From assembly GCA_031258265.1 (NCBI GenBank), contig JAIRNB010000238.1, positions 1-5,333 of the forward strand: a stretch of DNA of 5,333 nucleotides. The letters are read 5' to 3'. This document shows, piece after piece, positions 5,320 to 5,333 of this stretch. Source of the DNA: Treponema sp. Lineage in GTDB: Bacteria; Spirochaetota; Spirochaetia; Treponematales; Breznakiellaceae. Numbering within the stretch: position 1 is the stretch's first letter; every line of letters begins with the position of its first letter. A model generated the notes under the pieces. That model did not search any database and was not told where the DNA came from. It saw only the letters and a list, made by a program, of their open reading frames with translations. A program made the translations under genes and the position numbers.

Positions 5320-5333
5320 TGGCATGGATGCCA
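5320..5333. repeat. Palindromic module, copy 2 (T...A ends), at window edge
   Basis: TGGCATGGATGCCA repeats the 12-base core of the copy at 5255-5268. Its outermost pair is T-A instead of C-G, so complementarity is kept. The window ends here, so what follows is unknown. Confidence 0.8.

Larger units (their letters stand above)
5063..5333. repeat. Intergenic mosaic of short repeats and hairpins, running off the right edge
   Basis: The stretch after the U32 stop codon has no credible gene. It contains three copies of a boundary motif GCACTRGYC (5071, 5148 and 5247), a longer direct repeat in two copies, a 12-base palindromic module in two copies, the octamer AGCCCAAA at 5119 and 5310, the heptamer GCTATGC at 5205 and 5242, and at least six inverted repeats with different stems. 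It could be a miniature mobile element family, a REP-like array or a transcribed structured RNA; the sequence alone does not decide. No T-run directly follows a GC-rich stem, so a classical terminator for the operon is not evident. Confidence 0.75.

Noticed and set aside
5071..5333. CRISPR array or integron attC sites
   Set aside because: Repeat copies are only two or three, unequal in length and irregularly spaced, unlike CRISPR. An ATTCAAC at 5180-5186 fits RYYYAAC, but no paired GTTRRRY site was found, and there is no integrase or cas gene in the window.

Overview
The window looks like chromosomal DNA from a free-living or gut-associated bacterium, most likely a spirochaete of the Treponema type. 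That assignment is inference: it rests on the style of the proteins (a cytosolic GH3 glycosidase, a long U32 protein, a 107-residue thioredoxin) and on the hairpin-rich intergenic repeat at the right end. No rRNA, tRNA or taxon-specific marker is present to prove it. Coding DNA is visibly GC-rich, with many GGG and CCC codons, so long antisense open frames are common and are shadows.

Layout, left to right. Positions 1-93 (+) look like the last 30 codons of a gene entering from the left, probably a membrane protein. It converges on trxA (154-477, -), a complete cytosolic thioredoxin with a WCGPC active site, a strong ribosome binding site and a good sigma70-type promoter at 509-537. A divergent gap of about 130 bp separates trxA from a two-gene + strand operon. 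Its first gene (612-2840) is a cytoplasmic family 3 glycoside hydrolase carrying an EF-hand-like calcium loop near its N-terminus. Its second gene (2833-5034) overlaps the first by 8 bp and encodes a long U32-family protein with the family's four-cysteine cluster. Members of that family studied so far are RNA- or quinone-hydroxylating iron-sulfur enzymes rather than typical proteases.

From about 5063 to the end of the window (5333) there is no credible gene. This stretch is a compact mosaic of short repeats and hairpins: a boundary motif GCACTRGYC seen three times, a longer direct repeat seen twice (5071-5106 and 5247-5294), and a 12-base palindromic module GGCATGGATGCC. That module appears once inside the second repeat copy, as a clean 12-bp insertion relative to the first, and again at the window's right edge. 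At least six inverted repeats with different stems are packed into about 270 bp. This array is the most unusual thing in the window and continues beyond its right end.

How the genes work together: thioredoxin serves general cytosolic thiol reduction and is independently transcribed. The GH3 and U32 genes are translationally coupled by position, but no shared pathway is evident; the GH3 enzyme probably cleaves imported oligosaccharides or glycosides. I see no CRISPR array, transposase, phage gene or defence system.
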